From assembly GCA_024639445.1 (NCBI GenBank), contig JAHEIJ010000187.1:1-5163 (forward strand): 5,163 bases of DNA. Direction: 5' to 3'. This document shows, piece by piece, positions 1 through 5,131 of this stretch. The position numbers and the translations under genes are program-made. Within the stretch, counting starts at the first letter, position 1. The number at the start of each line of letters is the position of its first letter. Origin of the DNA: Gammaproteobacteria bacterium (GTDB taxonomy: Bacteria; Pseudomonadota; Gammaproteobacteria; UBA6429; Thiohalophilaceae). The notes under the pieces are model-generated. The model saw only the letters and a program-made list of their open reading frames with translations. It did not search any database and was not told the DNA's origin.

Positions 1-1116
1 GCGTCTCCCTATCACCTGTACAAAAGCGGCGAACGCGAGCATGTCGTCACCGACCGGGTGAAGGAGAATCATATACCGGTGGTGTATGCCAACCTGGTGG
101 GGGGGCAGGATGAACTGATCTTTGACGGTGATTCCTTCGTGATGGATGCCGAAGGTAATGTGGTGCAGCGCATGCCGGCCTTTTGCGAAGGCCTGTACCC
201 GGTGGATTTCGCTATCGAGGCCAAGCACATGATTCCGCATCTCGGTCCGTTGGCGGAACCGCTGTCCCAGGAAGCCAGTGTGTATGAAGCCCTGGTACTC
301 GGAGTGAAGGATTTTGTCACCAAGAACGGTTTTGAGGGGGTCATTATCGGTTTGTCGGGTGGGATTGATTCAGCCCTGACTCTGGCGGTGGCGGCGGACG
401 CCCTGGGGCCGGAACAGGTCGAGGCGGTAATGATGCCCTCGCGCTATACCTCGGAGATGAGCGTGGAGGATGCGGCCGAAGAAGCGGAGATCCTTGGAAT
501 TGAGCACCATGTGATCCCGATTGAAACCAGTTTCGAGGCCTTTCTGGCTTCCCTGAAAAATGAATTTGCCGGCAAGCCGGCGGATACCACGGAAGAGAAT
601 ATCCAGGCCCGTTGCCGCGGGGTGGTCCTGATGGCCATTTCCAATAAAAAGCACAAAATGGTGCTGACTACCGGCAACAAGAGTGAAATGGCGGTGGGTT
701 ATGCCACCCTTTATGGTGACATGGCAGGGGGCTATGATGTCCTCAAGGATGTCCCGAAGACCCTGGTATACCGCCTGGCGGAGTACCGCAACAGCATCAG
801 TGAAGTGATTCCCCGCCGGGTGATTGATCGGCCGCCATCCGCCGAACTTGCTGCCGACCAGCAGGACACGGACAGCCTGCCACCGTACGATATCCTCGAT
901 GGCATACTGGAAATGTACGTGGAACAGGATCAGGGTCTGGAGGACATTGTCGCCGCGGGTTATGGGCGTGATACCGTGATACGGGTCATTAACATGGTGG
1001 ATCGAAATGAATACAAACGCCGTCAGGCACCGCCGGGGATCCGTATCACCCCGCGGGCCTTTGGTCGGGATCGGCGCTATCCGATCACCTCGGGATACAG
1101 CCGACAACGAAAGTGA
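1..1116 (+). CDS. nadE: Glutamine-dependent NAD+ synthetase, 5'-truncated by window edge
   Basis: This enzyme makes NAD+ from deamido-NAD+ and ATP in the cytoplasm, using ammonia released from glutamine by its own N-terminal nitrilase-like domain. The frame is open from base 1, so 371 C-terminal residues of a family usually near 540 are visible; a GTG at 58 is internal, not the start. Visible residues 1 to about 70 are the end of the glutaminase domain (ASPYHLYKSGER, then ANLVGGQDELIFDG); its catalytic Cys lies upstream, outside the window. The synthetase domain follows. It has the ATP-pyrophosphatase P-loop SGGIDS (visible residues 119-124, bases 355-372), then GNKSEMAVGYATLYGD, the segment PSAELAADQQDTD, and the C-terminal block YKRRQAPPGIRIT…AFGRDRRYPI, all typical of the glutamine-dependent class. 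No frameshift is seen and it ends in TGA. The next gene, glnB, lies 100 bases downstream on the same strand, and no convincing terminator separates them. Identification is firm from motifs. Confidence 0.97.
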   Translation, partial: ASPYHLYKSGEREHVVTDRVKENHIPVVYANLVGGQDELIFDGDSFVMDAEGNVVQRMPAFCEGLYPVDFAIEAKHMIPHLGPLAEPLSQEASVYEALVLGVKDFVTKNGFEGVIIGLSGGIDSALTLAVAADALGPEQVEAVMMPSRYTSEMSVEDAAEEAEILGIEHHVIPIETSFEAFLASLKNEFAGKPADTTEENIQARCRGVVLMAISNKKHKMVLTTGNKSEMAVGYATLYGDMAGGYDVLKDVPKTLVYRLAEYRNSISEVIPRRVIDRPPSAELAADQQDTDSLPPYDILDGILEMYVEQDQGLEDIVAAGYGRDTVIRVINMVDRNEYKRRQAPPGIRITPRAFGRDRRYPITSGYSRQRK

Positions 1117-1159
1117 AAGCGGGAAAATTCATGCTCGCCCCTGTCTTTGATGGCAAAAA

Positions 1160-1195
1160 TTGTTTATAAACGCAATCCAAATAGATAAATATAAA
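1160..1195 (+). promoter_or_regulatory. Possible glnB promoter in AT-rich stretch
   Basis: The nadE–glnB gap becomes very AT-rich just before glnB. TTGTTT (1160-1165, 3 of 6 to the -35 consensus) is followed after 18 bases by GATAAA (1184-1189, 4 of 6 to the -10), and TATAAA (1190-1195, 5 of 6) lies beside it without a good -35. Either would give a very short leader before the ribosome binding site. The matches are weak, so this is only a candidate; glnB may also be read through from nadE. Confidence 0.3.
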
Positions 1196-1204
1196 AATGA
1201 CCCA

Positions 1205-1209
1205 AAGGA
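1205..1209 (+). promoter_or_regulatory. Ribosome binding site of glnB
   Basis: AAGGA lies 7 bases before the ATG at 1217. This decides the glnB start: the reading frame is open further upstream from a TTG at 1160, but only the ATG has a Shine-Dalgarno at the right spacing and it gives the 112-residue length standard for PII proteins. Confidence 0.8.
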
Positions 1210-1216
1210 TTATGTG

Positions 1217-1555
1217 ATGAAAAAAGTAGAAGCCATCATCAAACCTTTTAAATTGGATGATGTTCGTCAAGCCCTGTCCGAGATTGGCATCACGGGTATG
1301 ACTGCCACTGAAGTCAAAGGCTTTGGTCGCCAGAAAGGCCACACCGAACTTTATCGTGGTGCCGAATACGTCATCGATTTTCTACCCAAGGTCAAAATCG
1401 AACTGGTGATCGTTGAGAGCATGGTGGATCAATGTATTGAGGCGATTATCAATGCGGCACGCACCGGCAAGATCGGTGATGGCAAGATATTTGTTACTAG
1501 TGTTGAACGCACAGTACGAATTCGCACCGGCGAAGAAGGCGAAGATGCTATCTAA
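1217..1555 (+). CDS. glnB: Nitrogen regulatory protein PII (GlnB)
   Basis: This is a small trimeric cytoplasmic signal protein that senses 2-oxoglutarate and ATP/ADP, is modified according to glutamine level, and controls partners such as GlnE, NtrB and other enzymes. The 112-residue length is exactly that of typical GlnB. The start MKKVEAIIKPFKLDDVR is nearly identical to E. coli GlnB. The T-loop (about residues 37-55) contains GFGRQKGHTELYRGAEY, with Tyr51, the uridylylation site in proteobacteria. The B-loop (about 82-90) reads TGKIGDGKIF, and the C-terminus RIRTGEEGEDAI matches the family. Sequence favours GlnB over GlnK, although no amtB neighbour is present to contrast with. Codons are more AT-rich than in nadE, partly because of the conserved Lys/Ile-rich protein. 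Its position after the glutamine-dependent NAD+ synthetase is informative, since PII proteins are known to bind and regulate such NadE enzymes in some bacteria. It converges with bamD, 18 bases away. Confidence 0.97.
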   Translation: MKKVEAIIKPFKLDDVRQALSEIGITGMTATEVKGFGRQKGHTELYRGAEYVIDFLPKVKIELVIVESMVDQCIEAIINAARTGKIGDGKIFVTSVERTVRIRTGEEGEDAI

Positions 1556-1573
1556 ATCCAATTGCCACGGGTA

Positions 1574-2374
1574 TCAGGATGTGGGTGCCAATGGCAGTTT
1601 TTTTGCCTTGCGGGTGATTTTGTGGTCCGGATAGTTAAGCTGTAACACCTGTAGGGCATCCCCAGCCAAATCATCCAGGCCCATTTTGTGGTAGGCCTCA
1701 ACCATGGCGCCTAAGGCATCGGGAACATAGGGCGTGTTCTGGTAATTCTGCAGAATATAGGTGGCCCGGTTAGCGGCGGCCACATAAGCCTGGCGTTTAA
1801 GGTAATACTTAATCACATGGATTTCGTATTTCGCCAGACCATCACGCAGGTCATACATGCGGTTGATGGCTTCCCGGCTGTATTCACTATGGGGAAACTT
1901 CCGCACCAGTTCCCCAAAATAGGCAAACGCCCGCCGGGCCGCTTTGGGATCCCGTTCGGTGGGGTCCTGTCTGAAAACGCGGTTCATGAGGGATTGATCC
2001 GCATCAAAACTGGCCAGTCCGCGCAGGTAATAGGCATAGGCTACCTTGGGGTGGTTGGGGTGCAGTTTGATGAAACGCTCCGCTGCCAGAATGGCCGACT
2101 CCGGTTCGTTGTATTTGTAATAGGCATAGGCGGCTTCAAGTTGCGCCCGCTCGGCGTAAACACCATAGGGAAAGCGTGATTCGAGTCTTTCAAATAGCTG
2201 GATGGCGGTTTCATATTGACCATTGTCCAGTTCAGCTTTCGCCTCTTCGTAGATTTCCTCGACGGTCCAGCCTGCAGTAGGGTCATCGGCATCAGGCGAG
2301 GACGAGCAGCCATGCAGGCCCAGCAGTAAGGGTAAGAGCAGAGCAATGTGTAACAGTCGCAGCATGAACGTCAT
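1574..2374 (-). CDS. bamD: Outer membrane assembly lipoprotein BamD
   Basis: BamD is the essential lipoprotein of the BAM complex, which folds beta-barrel proteins into the outer membrane; it sits on the periplasmic face. The 266-residue product starts with a hydrophobic signal peptide (about residues 4-22) and a lipobox LHGC, so Cys23 should be lipidated. Ser at +2, with no Asp, predicts sorting to the outer membrane. The rest is helical with tetratricopeptide-like repeats: about residues 36-70 (GQYETAIQLFERLESRFPYG), 72-108 (AYAYYKYNEPESAILAAERF), 112-160 and 190-250. The segment RDPKAARRAFAYFGELVRKF and the block LAKYEIHVIKYYLKRQAYV then AAANRATYI are classic BamD signatures. It is somewhat longer than E. 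coli BamD (245). The start ATG at 2374 has no strong Shine-Dalgarno; an ATG three codons in (2365) would also keep the signal peptide. It is transcribed divergently from rluD, as in E. coli. Confidence 0.95.
   Translation of the reverse strand: MTFMLRLLHIALLLPLLLGLHGCSSSPDADDPTAGWTVEEIYEEAKAELDNGQYETAIQLFERLESRFPYGVYAERAQLEAAYAYYKYNEPESAILAAERFIKLHPNHPKVAYAYYLRGLASFDADQSLMNRVFRQDPTERDPKAARRAFAYFGELVRKFPHSEYSREAINRMYDLRDGLAKYEIHVIKYYLKRQAYVAAANRATYILQNYQNTPYVPDALGAMVEAYHKMGLDDLAGDALQVLQLNYPDHKITRKAKKLPLAPTS
1586..1604 (+). terminator. Possible glnB terminator inside the bamD 3' end
   Basis: On the + strand, TGCC-AAT-GGCA (1586-1596) can form a short stem and is followed almost at once by seven T residues (1598-1604). 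An alternative stem pairs TGCCA at 1563-1567 with TGGCA at 1592-1596. The position, 31-49 bases after the glnB stop, is right for an intrinsic terminator. It lies within the last codons of convergent bamD. The 4-5 bp stem is weak, so confidence is low. Confidence 0.3.
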
Positions 2375-2381
2375 TCGTTAT

Positions 2382-2391
2382 TGATTAATCA
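2382..2391. repeat. Perfect 10-bp palindrome before bamD start
   Basis: TGATTAATCA is its own reverse complement and lies 7 bases upstream of the bamD ATG, in the place where a Shine-Dalgarno would be expected. It could be an operator half-site pair for a dimeric regulator. It could also be chance in an AT-rich spot; one such palindrome in a gap of this size is not rare. Confidence 0.4.
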
Positions 2392-2437
2392 GGTTTGGGC
2401 CGACGGCGAGCCGGGTTGGTTCCGACTTCTGGTGCTA

Positions 2438-2465
2438 TTGGTGCGGCAGTATACTCGCATATAAC
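2438..2465 (+). promoter_or_regulatory. Candidate rluD promoter
   Basis: TTGGTG (2438-2443, 3 of 6 to the -35 consensus) and TATAAC (2460-2465, 5 of 6 to the -10) are 16 bases apart, giving a leader of about 47 bases before rluD. A second -10-like TATGAT lies at 2468-2473 but lacks a -35 at suitable spacing. This is a motif match only. Confidence 0.4.
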
Positions 2466-2476
2466 GGTATGATAAA
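2448..2476 (-). promoter_or_regulatory. Candidate bamD promoter
   Basis: Read on the minus strand, TTTATC (bases 2476-2471, 3 of 6 to the -35 consensus) is followed after exactly 17 bases by TATACT (2453-2448, 5 of 6 to the -10). This would give a leader of roughly 65 bases for bamD. It overlaps the candidate rluD promoter almost completely, so the two polymerases would compete if both are real. Confidence 0.35.
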
Positions 2477-2500
2477 TCGACAAATCACCGACAACGGACC

Positions 2501-2510
2501 AGAGTACTCT
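2501..2510. repeat. Perfect 10-bp palindrome before rluD start
   Basis: AGAGTACTCT is its own reverse complement and ends 8 bases before the rluD ATG, mirroring the palindrome in front of bamD. It covers the region where a Shine-Dalgarno should be; AGAG is the only purine-rich candidate and is too far from the ATG for good spacing. It may be an operator or a chance palindrome. Confidence 0.4.
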
Positions 2511-2518
2511 CATTTACA

Positions 2519-3511
2519 ATGACTGACATACAAATTCTCCATGGTGAGATTCCCCCGTCCTGTGCTGGTATGCGTCTGGATCAGGCGCTGGCACAACTGT
2601 TTGACGGGTATTCCCGTTCGCGCCTCACTCAATGGTTAAAGGCGGGTCAGGTACGTGTGAATGGGCAGCAACTTCGCGGTCGAGACAAGGTATGGGGCGG
2701 TGAGCAGGTGGAAGTCCATGCCGAGTTGGAGGAACAGACGGATTGGCAGGCGGAAGCCATTCCGCTGGAAATCGTGTATGAAGATGAACAGTTGCTTGTG
2801 ATCAACAAGCCAGCGGGTCTGGTGGTGCACCCGGCCGCGGGGAATCCGGCTGGCACCCTGGTGAATGCCTTGTTGCACCACGATGCCGGCCTCAACACGA
2901 TTCCCCGTGCCGGGGTGGTGCATCGCATCGATAAGGACACCAGCGGCTTACTCGTGGTGGCAAGAACCCTGACGGCGCAGAAGTCGTTGGTTGAGCAACT
3001 TCAGGCCCACAGCCTGTTGCGCGAATACCAGGCAGTGGTGACCGGGGTGCTGACAGCGGGCGGTACGGTCGATGCCCCGGTTGGCCGCCACCCGGTGCAG
3101 CGCAAGCGCATGGCTGTCGTTCCAAACGGCAAGCCGGCAGTAACCCATTATCGGGTGGTGGAACGCTTTCGCGCCCATTGCTGGATTTGTTGCCGTCTGG
3201 AAACGGGACGAACCCATCAGATTCGTGTGCACATGGCACATATCCATCATGCTCTGGTTGGCGATCCGGTCTACGGCGGTCGCTTGCGCCTGCCGAAAGG
3301 CTGCAATGAAAGCTTGACCGAGACATTGCGTCATTTTCGACGCCAGGCACTGCATGCCGGGCGCCTGGGTCTGGTTCATCCGGTTAGCGGTGAAACCCTG
3401 GAATGGAAGGCAGATATGCCTGCGGATATGGAATCCCTTTTGGTCAGTTTACGCGCAGATGCGGAAGCGGCCTTGCAGGCTGAAGATGCTGCGTGGTGGG
3501 ATAAACCGTGA
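2519..3511 (+). CDS. rluD: 23S rRNA pseudouridine synthase RluD
   Basis: RluD converts uridines 1911, 1915 and 1917 (E. coli numbering) in helix 69 of 23S rRNA to pseudouridine, acting late in large-subunit assembly in the cytoplasm. The 330-residue product matches the E. coli length (326). An N-terminal S4 RNA-binding domain spans about residues 17-65 (RLDQALAQLFDGYSRSRL, VRVNG). The RluA-type catalytic domain follows: INKPAGLVVHPAAGNP (95-110), the active-site motif HRIDKDTSGL (135-144) with catalytic Asp138, GKPAVTHYRV, LETGRTHQIRVHMAH (228-241) and VGDPVYGGR. The C-terminal extension after about 275 (RRQALHAGRLGLVHP) is as in RluD, which separates it from RluA and RluC. The segment just before LETGRTHQ is Cys-rich (CWICC), a minor oddity. 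ATG 2519 is the first usable start in this frame after a stop at 2462. The last four bases overlap the start of pgeF, implying translational coupling. Confidence 0.96.
   Translation: MTDIQILHGEIPPSCAGMRLDQALAQLFDGYSRSRLTQWLKAGQVRVNGQQLRGRDKVWGGEQVEVHAELEEQTDWQAEAIPLEIVYEDEQLLVINKPAGLVVHPAAGNPAGTLVNALLHHDAGLNTIPRAGVVHRIDKDTSGLLVVARTLTAQKSLVEQLQAHSLLREYQAVVTGVLTAGGTVDAPVGRHPVQRKRMAVVPNGKPAVTHYRVVERFRAHCWICCRLETGRTHQIRVHMAHIHHALVGDPVYGGRLRLPKGCNESLTETLRHFRRQALHAGRLGLVHPVSGETLEWKADMPADMESLLVSLRADAEAALQAEDAAWWDKP
3495..3500 (+). promoter_or_regulatory. Ribosome binding site of pgeF, inside rluD
   Basis: GGTGGG lies 7 bases before the GTG at 3508, within the last rluD codons. It supports the GTG start that overlaps the rluD stop as GTGA; no ATG occurs in this frame until residue 44, which would remove conserved sequence. 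Confidence 0.55.
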
Positions 3512-4269
3512 CACTCGAGCGGAATAACAAAGTGTGGCTGCCGGCCGATTGGCCCGCGCCCGCAAATGTCCATGCGGGGACCAGTTGGCGGCAAGGCGGG
3601 ATCAGTCAAGGTGCTTATGCGTCACTGAACCTGGCGATGCACGTGGGTGATGATCCCCCTGCGGTGATGGAAAACCGACGCCGGCTCGGGTTACCCACGG
3701 AGCCGATCTGGCTCAATCAGGTGCACGGTCTGGCGGTGGTGAATGCCGGCAGACTTTTGGAAGGGTCGGAACAAGTCATAGAAGCGGATGCCGCTTATAC
3801 CGATGTCGCTGGCGTGATATGTGCCGTATTAACTGCCGACTGTCTGCCAGTGTTGTTATGTGATCGGGCGGGCCGTCGCGTGGCGGCGGTGCATGCCGGT
3901 TGGCGCGGCTTGGCCGCTGGTATCATTGATCGCACCGTCACGGCGCTACAACTGCCGGGGGAGCAACTATTGGCCTGGTTAGGCCCGGCCATCGGGCCGA
4001 ATGCCTATGAAGTGGGTGAAGAAGTGCGCGAGGCTTTTCTGCGTATCGATGCGGATGCCCGCACGGCTTTTCGGCCCAGCCGGCCGGGTCACTGGTGGAT
4101 GGATATTTATCAACTGGCACGACAACAGCTGGGGCAGCGTGGGGTAACCGAGGTATACGGGGGTGACCGTTGCACCTGGCAGGAAGCGGAACGTTTCTAT
4201 TCCTACCGACGTGATGGTGTGACCGGTCGCATGGCCAGTGTTATCTGGTTCGAATCTAGCAGGACCTGA
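3508..4269 (+). CDS. pgeF: Peptidoglycan editing factor PgeF (YfiH, multicopper-oxidase-like laccase domain)
   Basis: PgeF (YfiH in E. coli) keeps L-serine from being built into the first position of peptidoglycan stem peptides; related proteins also show purine nucleoside or phenol oxidase activities. It is a soluble cytoplasmic protein of 253 residues, close to the family's usual 243-260. Conserved metal/active-site residues are visible: His73 in NQVHG, Cys112 in TADCLPVL and His129 in HAGWRG. Further family blocks are ADAAYTD, AWLGPAIGPNAYEVG (156-170), DIYQLARQQL and YSYRRDGVTGRMAS near the C-terminus. The GTG start overlaps the rluD TGA by four bases, so the two are almost certainly co-transcribed and coupled; the same gene order rluD–yfiH occurs in E. 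coli, where clpB follows. Here a ZIP transporter follows instead. The precise substrate in this organism cannot be read from sequence. Confidence 0.95.
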   Translation: MTLERNNKVWLPADWPAPANVHAGTSWRQGGISQGAYASLNLAMHVGDDPPAVMENRRRLGLPTEPIWLNQVHGLAVVNAGRLLEGSEQVIEADAAYTDVAGVICAVLTADCLPVLLCDRAGRRVAAVHAGWRGLAAGIIDRTVTALQLPGEQLLAWLGPAIGPNAYEVGEEVREAFLRIDADARTAFRPSRPGHWWMDIYQLARQQLGQRGVTEVYGGDRCTWQEAERFYSYRRDGVTGRMASVIWFESSRT

Positions 4270-4312
4270 GGCGCGGTAATCGGGTAACATGCGCGCAACT
4301 TATTAACGACTT

Positions 4313-4317
4313 GGGGA
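4313..4317 (+). promoter_or_regulatory. Ribosome binding site of ZIP transporter gene
   Basis: GGGGA stands 6 bases before the GTG at 4324. The 54-base gap after pgeF (4270-4323) otherwise shows only a weak GCGCG/CGCGC inverted repeat (4271-4275 with 4292-4296) and no T-run, so no terminator is called and read-through from pgeF is likely. Confidence 0.5.
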
Positions 4318-4323
4318 TTAAGA

Positions 4324-5097
4324 GTGAGTCTGCTTGCCTGGATTATATTATTCAGCCTGCTGGGGGGGGTGCTCAGTGTGCTGGCTGCGGCGGTATTTTT
4401 GCTCTTACCGGATGCGGTACGCAATCGCGTTTTGCCGCATTTTGTCAGTTTTGCGATCGGTGCCCTGCTAGGCGCAGCTTTTCTCGCCTTGCTCCCTCAT
4501 GCGATGCGTGGCGTGGAGGATTTTCATGCCCTTGGTTTAACGGTTCTGCTCGGCATACTGGGATTTTTCCTGTTAGAGAAACTGGTGCTGTGGCGCCATT
4601 GTCATGTGGAACACTGTGAAGCCCACACACCGGATGAAGACCAACACGGTCAGGCGGCCGGCACGCTGGTATTAATCGGGGATGGCATGCACAACCTGGT
4701 CGATGGAGTGTTGATCGCCGCGGCCTTTCTTACCGATATCCATTTGGGCATTGTGACCAGTCTGGCGGTGGCGGCGCATGAGATCCCGCAGGAAGTCGGT
4801 GACTTTGCCGTGTTGCTGCATAGTGGTTACAGCCGGGGCAAGGCGCTGTGGTTTAATATTCTGGCCAGCTTCACCACTCTCATCGGGGCGTTAATTGCCT
4901 ACTGGGGCCTGGCAGACTTCCAGCAAGTGTTACCTTATATACTGGCAGTTGCCGCCTCCAGTTTTATTTATATCGCGGTCGCGGATCTTATCCCCGGGCT
5001 ACACAAACGTCTCCATATTTCCGCCACCTTGCAGCAACTGACATTGATCGTCGCAGGCGTGCTGGTGATATATCTGGCCCATTCCACCCTGCATTAA
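4324..5097 (+). CDS. ZIP-family divalent metal transporter
   Basis: ZIP proteins carry zinc and related divalent metals (iron, manganese) across the inner membrane into the cytoplasm. The 257-residue product has eight likely membrane helices at about 3-27, 38-58, 68-90, 113-136, 142-166, 174-196, 200-226 and 237-253. Helix IV carries DGMHNLVDG (His123, Asn124, Asp127) and helix V carries AHEIPQEVGDFAVLL (His152, Glu153, Glu157), the residues that form the transport metal site. The loop between helices III and IV (about 91-109) holds five His and two Cys plus acidic residues, a typical metal-binding loop. The helix V motif resembles the LIV-1 group signature HExPHExGD with Gln156 in place of the second His, and differs from the ZupT type, so no symbol is given. 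The start is a GTG with GGGGA before it. It probably belongs to the rluD–pgeF unit. Metal specificity is not readable from sequence. Confidence 0.92.
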   Translation: MSLLAWIILFSLLGGVLSVLAAAVFLLLPDAVRNRVLPHFVSFAIGALLGAAFLALLPHAMRGVEDFHALGLTVLLGILGFFLLEKLVLWRHCHVEHCEAHTPDEDQHGQAAGTLVLIGDGMHNLVDGVLIAAAFLTDIHLGIVTSLAVAAHEIPQEVGDFAVLLHSGYSRGKALWFNILASFTTLIGALIAYWGLADFQQVLPYILAVAASSFIYIAVADLIPGLHKRLHISATLQQLTLIVAGVLVIYLAHSTLH

Positions 5098-5118
5098 GTT
5101 TGGTATGTCATCTAAATG

Positions 5119-5123
5119 AAGGA
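5119..5123 (+). promoter_or_regulatory. Ribosome binding site of downstream gene
   Basis: AAGGA lies 8 bases before the ATG at 5132. It favours that start over a competing ATG at 5116, which lies in another frame, also stays open to the window end, but has no Shine-Dalgarno. Confidence 0.55.
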
Positions 5124-5131
5124 CGACTGGC

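Larger units (their letters stand above)
2375..2518. promoter_or_regulatory. Divergent bamD / rluD intergenic region
   Basis: These 144 bases carry the control signals for both bamD (leftward) and rluD (rightward). No gene or RNA structure is evident. Candidate sigma-70 promoters for the two directions overlap in the middle (2438-2476), and a perfect 10-bp palindrome sits close to each start codon. Neither gene has a strong Shine-Dalgarno here, which is unusual beside the clear AAGGA of glnB. Confidence 0.65.

Noticed and set aside
58..60. GTG at 58 as the start of nadE
   Set aside because: Upstream codons to base 1 continue the same frame and encode the conserved glutaminase-domain segment ASPYHLYKSGER, so the true start lies before the window.
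370..1107. Long open frame on the minus strand opposite nadE (245 codons)
   Set aside because: It lies wholly opposite a firmly identified gene, its product resembles no protein family I know, and it reflects the GC-biased codon pattern of nadE.
1119..1138. Hairpin GCGGG / CTCGC after nadE as a terminator
   Set aside because: The stem is only five pairs including a G-U pair, and no T-run follows.
1151..1165. Sigma-54 promoter-like TGGCA…TTG before glnB
   Set aside because: The spacing between the GG and the downstream TTG element is two bases too short and the invariant GC of the -12 element is missing.
1160..1216. In-frame N-terminal extension of GlnB by 19 residues from a TTG at 1160
   Set aside because: PII proteins start at MKK, the ATG at 1217 has AAGGA at good spacing, and the resulting 112 residues is the standard length. 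The extension is AT-rich leader sequence.
2892..3379. Two overlapping minus-strand open frames opposite rluD
   Set aside because: Both are shadows of the rluD coding sequence: the products are low in recognisable motifs and rich in Pro, Arg and His, as expected of antisense frames.
4271..4296. GCGCG / CGCGC inverted repeat between pgeF and the ZIP gene as a terminator
   Set aside because: The stem is short, the loop is 16 bases and no T-run follows it.
4311..4619. Plus-strand frame of 102 codons overlapping the ZIP gene, with a Cys-rich product
   Set aside because: It is another frame of the ZIP coding sequence, which has clear transporter motifs and membrane helices; the Cys content comes from reading hydrophobic codons out of frame.
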